From assembly GCF_000003855.2 (NCBI RefSeq), contig NW_003101680.1, positions 2,231,095 to 2,295,094 of the forward strand: DNA of 64,000 nucleotides, given 5' to 3'. The notes beneath the pieces are model-generated. The model had not been told where the DNA came from. It made no database searches and was given only the letters and a program-made list of their open reading frames with translations. Origin of the DNA: Blastomyces gilchristii SLH14081 (lineage: Eukaryota; Ascomycota; Eurotiomycetes; Onygenales; Ajellomycetaceae). Position numbers and translations under genes: made by a program. This document shows, piece after piece, positions 58,557-64,000 of this stretch. Each line of letters opens with the position of its first letter. Position 1 is the stretch's first letter.

Positions 58557-61500
58557 GCTCTCTCTCTCAATCAACACAGTGATATATGACCCTGTGTAAT
58601 CATTCAGAGAGAATCTCAGAGAGAGCTTGAGTTCAGAGACAGTGACTTTAAGAAACTTAATCTATAGTTTCTCTTTCACAGTATATCTGAGCTCTGCTTG
58701 AAATACTGCTAAGTTGAGTCTGTAGAATCTCACAGTTTCTTTATCTTCTCTCTGTGAGAAGGCTCTGATGCAGTCTCTGACTAATATTACTACTTGTCTA
58801 CACTGTACTAAGCAGCTGAAGAAGAAGAAAATCTTGTATATCTATCTCCTCTCTCACTCTTATTGTTTCTGTTGTATCTGTAACAATGACTTCTATCTCT
58901 CTGTAAGTATTATCTATTCTACAAGAAGATATTATATCAGCTCTGACAAGAAGCTCAGATGCTCAAGCAGTACAGAGTGAGAGTCTCAGAGCTTCAAGTA
59001 TTGATAGATTTCATCAAGACTGAGAAGATTCTTCTTACTCATCTATAAAAGAAGATAAAAGTGTGAATTTCTGAGATGAAAAAACATCTCAGAATGACTG
59101 ATCTTAAGAAGAGATCAGTCAGCACTGCTATTGAAAGTATCACAGAGATTAATTACTGATTAGAGAGAATCTCACTTCAGTTAAAGTAGATAACTGAAAT
59201 GCTTTATCAGTTAATAAGTTAATACTTTCAGTATCTCTCATACTTTTCTGCAGTATGCTTCTCTGCAGTACTGCAGTATTAACTTCTCAGCAGACAAAGA
59301 TATCAGTGCTGAAGACTTCAATAATAAAGAATGAGTTTGATAAGAGTATGATTATTGATGAGTAGATTCTGATTCTTCTTTTTACTTTTTCAGCAGGCTG
59401 CAGCTCTATTAGAATAGCAGTGATCTATGAGTTGATAATATTAATCTTTATTGATTTCAAATATTTCTTTCTTTTCTTATTAATCACTTCAGGAATTTTA
59501 CACTTGTGTAGTCTTATTAAACTTCTAAAAAACTCTTTGAGAGAAAATAGAAGAAGAGTGCTACAGAGCTTATAAGATACTGACTCATTATTATAAGATT
59601 ATCTCTAAAAAACTCTTTAAGAAAAATGAGAAGTCTTAAGCAGTATTTCTTATTTAATATCTCTGATATGTAACAGAGTAATCTCTACTGATTATCTTAT
59701 AGCTTACAATCTCTTTCTCAGTATTTTTCAAATACTTAAGTGATTTTCATGAATTCTCTAATAATGAATAATCTTCTTATTTAATAAGATATTAAAGCTT
59801 GCTGTAATATATTCACTTATTCAATATTTTCTTTATAAGATATTCAGTATTACTCTCAATCTTGATATTATCTGATCAAGACAGCTCTGTCTCAGAACAT
59901 TGCTTATAGAGCTTTAAATGAAAAATGTAAAAAATAGAATGAATTAATTTCAATTCTGTGAGTAATTTTAACTTATATATCTGCTTACTTATTACTCTTA
60001 TTACTGAGAAAAGTTCTAGTCACTACTCACTGAGCTTCTTACACAGTCTTATTATCTTGATATTCTTTACTGAAAGTAGTACTTGATTCTCTATTAAGAA
60101 CTTCATTAAAAGATATTTTTAATTATAGTATTTCATCTACTGCTTCTGAGCACAGTGAATACTTTTCACTGTCTTCTTATGAATTTTGTTCAAAAGTTTT
60201 AATCTTGCTTTTACTTCAAATATTGAGAAATACTCTGTTCTCTGTATTTATTTAACATTCTGACTATCTATTTCTCTCTTTGAAATATTATCTGCAATGT
60301 CACTGAATAATAAAGAATTGTATTTATAATAAATATAGAAAGAAGATATCTTTAAGATTGCATTCTTTATATTATTATATATGAATTCAGTGATTAGAAT
60401 ATGTTTGAGTCAATCATTCTGATAATATAAATAGAACACTCAAAGATACTGTTCTAATGTCTGATTCTGATGTTTAGTCTGATTATCTATCTGCAGATGA
60501 AATACAGTACTGAGAAGAGATCTTATTATAAGATAATAGTAAAAAGCTGATCAGTATTTACTAATGAAGAGAAATTCTCAATCTGTTATCAATGATTTCA
60601 GAGCACTGTGATTATGAATGATAGTATCTAAAAACAGATCAGTCAATTCAGAGGCTTTAATCTTTTTATAAATAGAGATATATCTGATCATCTTTGTGAA
60701 GTAGTTAATAATGATTACAATTAAGTTATATTCTTTAACTCTTGTTAACTTCAGCAGATTAACTATGAAATTCATTGATAGATTCTGTTATAAGCTCTTT
60801 GAAATAGACAGTGATATTAACTCACTGTATTACTTATACTGTGAGATCTTTATTCTTTGACAGATATTATAAGTCTTAATATACTCTTTGACATCTGTCT
60901 GAAGTCTGTCTTAAATATATTTATATTTTAGAAGCTTCTCAGTCTTCTCTAATCTGAAGTGCTCTGTATGAGAATTATTATAATGAATTCTTAATAACTT
61001 CTGATACATCACTCTGCTATGAGAGATGAAGACTGAATTATTCAGTAGTAGAAGTTTATATTCTTCTAGTTATCAGTGACTTGATTTCTTAGCAGTATTA
61101 TTCTGCTCAGAGTCTGTCTCTTTCAAGTTCAAACTGAATTCTTTCTCTCTTCTGTAACTTATCAATGAATTTCAAAAGTAGTCAGATTAAAAGATTGTAG
61201 ATCATTTCATACTTTATCAATTCAATAATTGTAAGATATAACATAAGAAGCTCATGATCTTCAGTATCAGTTCTCTGTGAGAATTCAGGTTTTCTTTCAT
61301 CTTTTATACTGAGTCACACAGCTGTCTTATCAGCATCATTTCTGAGCTTCAGAGAATCTTAACTCTCTGCAGTCAGCTTCTTCTACAGTGATAATAGAGA
61401 TTCTTTTATAGAATTCTTCTCTGTATTAACAATATTATAATTGAGCTATTTAGATAATGTATCAGCAGAGTTAAGCTGATCTGAACAGTATTAAATATAG

Positions 61501-64000
61501 AAATCATACTCTGAAAGCAGCTTCACTCACCTGGCTTGACATTCTGTCAAGCTCTTTGTTATTAAGAAGTAACACAGATTTGTATAATCAGTGAGAACTT
61601 ACACTGAGTACTTACTATTCTGAAGATAATATTATCAGATCTTAAAGAATTTGATAATTACTAATATCTTCTAATTATAAGTATCATATCTTCTCTGCAT
61701 GAGTAATAACTTCTTGAAGAAGAAGATCACTGATCTTCATTTATAATGTCTTATAGACTCTGTGAAAAAGTCTTCTCTCACAGATAATTCATTATCTGTT
61801 TTCTCAGAGATGATTATTCTCTGATTCTTTCAATATTGAAAGATCTCTGATATCAACTGTGAAAAGATTTTATAGATCTCATTCTCAGATGTATCAGTCT
61901 CATACTGACTGAGTAAGTCAGAGTTAAAGTGATTCAGTATTATGATATCTGTAAAAGCTTGTTTCAATTCTGCAAATACCTGCACAGTGTCTTGAGTAAG
62001 AGTAAATGATTCTGTTTTTCTGTCTTTCACACTTCTCTTTAACAGATCTGTAAGAGGGGCAGTAATCTGTGAATATGCATAGATGAATTATCTGTAGAAA
62101 TTTGTAAATTCTAGAAACACCTGCATCTCACAGTATATCTGCAGTGCTGGCCAGTTCTCAATGACAGAGATTCAGCTTCTATTTATTGAAATGTCATTTA
62201 TCTCAATAATATAATCTAAGAAATCAATCTCCTGCATGTAGAATGAGCATTTTTCAGTGTTTACATAGAGTTAATACTGTTTTAAGTAACTCAACACTTC
62301 TCAAACATGAGTATCATATTCTTTCTCTGATTTCAAGAAGATTAGAATGTTGTTCAGATATACTATGCAGAAGACATTGACAAGGTCTCACAGTGTCTTA
62401 TTTATATAGATCTGAAAAATGACTGAAGTATTACAAAGATCAAAAGATAAAACAAGATATTCAAAATTGCTGTACTTAGTACAAAAAGTCATTTTTCAAA
62501 CATTGTCTTTGTTAACTCTGATTCTATGATAGATATTCTGTATATCAATCTTTTAGAAAACCTTTGCTTCAGATAATCAATCAATCATCTCATTAATTAA
62601 CAGTAATGAATATCAATTCTTAATTATCATCTTATTAAGATCTCTGTAGTCTATGTATAGACATAGTCTATCATTCTTCTTAAGTATAAAGAGTATAGAC
62701 ATCTCTGCTGAACTCTTTGATAAGTGTATTCAGTTCTTTAATTGTGCTTCTTCAAGATATTTGTGCAGAACATTCAATTCCTTTGCAGATAAGTTGTAAA
62801 GAGGCTCATACAGCACTGTTACATCATCTTCAAGATAAATCTTATATCATATCTTGATATCAGAAAACTTCACTGCTTCTCTTTCTAAAAAGACATTCTT
62901 AAAATCTGTAAAAAGATATCATATACATTCATCTTCAATAATGAATACTGCTGCTAATCTTGCAGTGAGAGTGATAACTTCTTCATCTATTCTCAAGTCT
63001 CAGTCATCTGTTACACAGTATATCAACTCTATCTTTTTCTCAAGATTCTTCTGATGAAACTCTTCAGATTTCTCTATTACTGTCTCTTTATTAGTGAGAT
63101 GATATCATCACATCTGAATAACTCAGTTAATGAGAGAATTGTTTTCTCTCAATTATGAAAGATCTAGAATGACATTCTCATCTATGATATTGACTGTATG
63201 AAGGAGCAGACTGCTCTTCTTGAAGATTTCTTCTGAGTCTGTAGTCACACACTTTGCTTAAATTATGCTAAAACAGTGACATTTCATTTCATCAGTAAAT
63301 TTTATATGATCTGACAGATCTATCTTCTTTTAACTCTTTATCAAAGAAAAAGAATAGAATATGAAGTTAGCATTCACTCTGAAGTTAAGTAGATATCTCA
63401 CTGATATCTTCTTATTCAGAGCATACATTGTAATCATAACATGAACTTAAAGATATAAGAATTATCAATTCTTTATTTCTTTCTCTTCTTTATCTTCTAC
63501 AGATATGTTTGTCAGAAGAGAAGTCAACTTTGAGAAGATATCTTCTTAATTTCTTTTCTTCTTTGACTTCTTATAATCACTGATATAGTGATCATCAGCT
63601 CTGCAGTTGAAATAGAGATCTTTATCAAATCTTTTTTAGCATTTCTTTGCAGTGAGTGAAGAATTAGAATACTTGAAATTCTTCTTTACTTTCTCTGCAC
63701 TAAAGCTGTTATAACACTGTTTAGATTCTGTTATTAATTACTTAGAAGAAGTCTTATTAGCCTTTTTCTCAGAGAATTGATTATTCAAATAGATTCAGAA
63801 AGCCAGATTAACAAGCTCAGTGTAATTGATTAATAAACTCTGATATTGTGATATTATTGTCTGCATCTTGTGAGTTAGCTTTATAAGATAAAGCTGTGTT
63901 TTTAATTGATTCAAATCATTGATTAATTTCTCTCAATATTCTTCAAATCTTACATTGAAATCAGAAGAATTCTCATCATCTTATTAATGTAATAAGTTGA
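58557..64000 (-). mobile_element. RIP-degraded gypsy-type retrotransposon, minus strand, running off the window
   Basis: On the minus strand from 64000: gag-like region, then reverse transcriptase with YLNN at 62349-62360 where YLDD is expected, RNase H-like sequence (62030-61830), integrase core start (60775-60578: NYFTKMIRYI and LITD) and a tail toward 58600. Stops are frequent. No LTR was recognised at the left end, and the right end lies outside the window. The family assignment relative to the other gypsy copies is open. Confidence 0.7.

Larger units (their letters stand above)
20191..64000. other. AT-rich, CpG-depleted retrotransposon block with RIP-like mutation
   Basis: From about 20.2 kb to the window end the sequence changes abruptly. 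CpG and GG/CC become rare over kilobases, while CAG, CTG, TGA and TCA stay common. All recognisable coding segments are retroelement remnants interrupted by stops, many at positions where Trp is expected (TGG to TGA). This pattern, confined to repeats, is the hallmark of repeat-induced point mutation in ascomycetes. No host gene was found inside. Individual elements are listed separately. Confidence 0.85.

Noticed and set aside
20191..64000. CRISPR array or bacterial-type operon
   Set aside because: No regularly spaced short repeats; introns and retroelements mark this as eukaryotic DNA.

Overview
The window reads as nuclear DNA of a filamentous ascomycete. Genes carry short introns with GT..AG ends and CTAAC/CTGAC-type branch sites. 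Intergenic DNA contains the TACTCCGTA palindrome, and a gene-rich part of ordinary composition gives way abruptly to a huge AT-rich, CpG-poor block of dead retrotransposons. Onygenales (an Ajellomycetaceae/Blastomyces-like genome with gypsy-driven AT-rich isochores) is my best guess. That is inference from architecture and from general knowledge of these genomes; no database search was possible.

Bases 1-20190 hold five intact genes: glutamine synthetase (+, 2021-3582, 6 exons), a sugar-porter-type MFS transporter (+, 7797-9889, 3 exons), a Dal5-like MFS anion permease (-, 12585-10581, 4 exons), a protein with eleven CCHC zinc knuckles (-, 17035-14731, 13 exons) and a SANT/Myb-like coiled-coil protein (-, 19577-18190, about 4 exons). 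The two MFS genes converge. Long intergenic stretches (about 1-4 kb) carry homopolymer and microsatellite tracts but no credible extra gene. Ammonium assimilation by glutamine synthetase, sugar uptake and uptake of a nitrogen-source anion are metabolically compatible, but nothing shows they form a cluster.

From about 20190 to 64000 the DNA is a nested retrotransposon graveyard: several gypsy-type elements, a Tad1-like LINE (one near-complete copy and two fragments), a small copia-type element with 96-bp LTRs and a 5-bp target duplication, a tRNA-derived SINE (three copies, two nested), a 506-bp hAT-like MITE with a perfect 8-bp target duplication, solo LTRs and local tandem duplications. A 100-N gap sits at 26324-26423. 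Coding frames are shattered by C-to-T/G-to-A transitions (Trp TGG to TGA, catalytic Asp to Asn), the mark of repeat-induced point mutation (RIP).

Most notable: (1) intron 1 of glutamine synthetase starts directly after the ATG, is 90 nt and stop-free, and its retention would add a positively charged, presequence-like N-terminus; (2) most zinc knuckles are each cut by an intron, one of them a 57-nt in-frame GC-AG intron; (3) the SINE shares its 3-prime end and AAT tail with the resident LINE, has an intact copy with a target duplication, and a related unoccupied site lies about 3 kb away; (4) an unmutated segment of one gypsy family at 56.9-57.2 kb aligns with a mutated copy at 25.9-26.3 kb, giving an internal record of the mutation spectrum.
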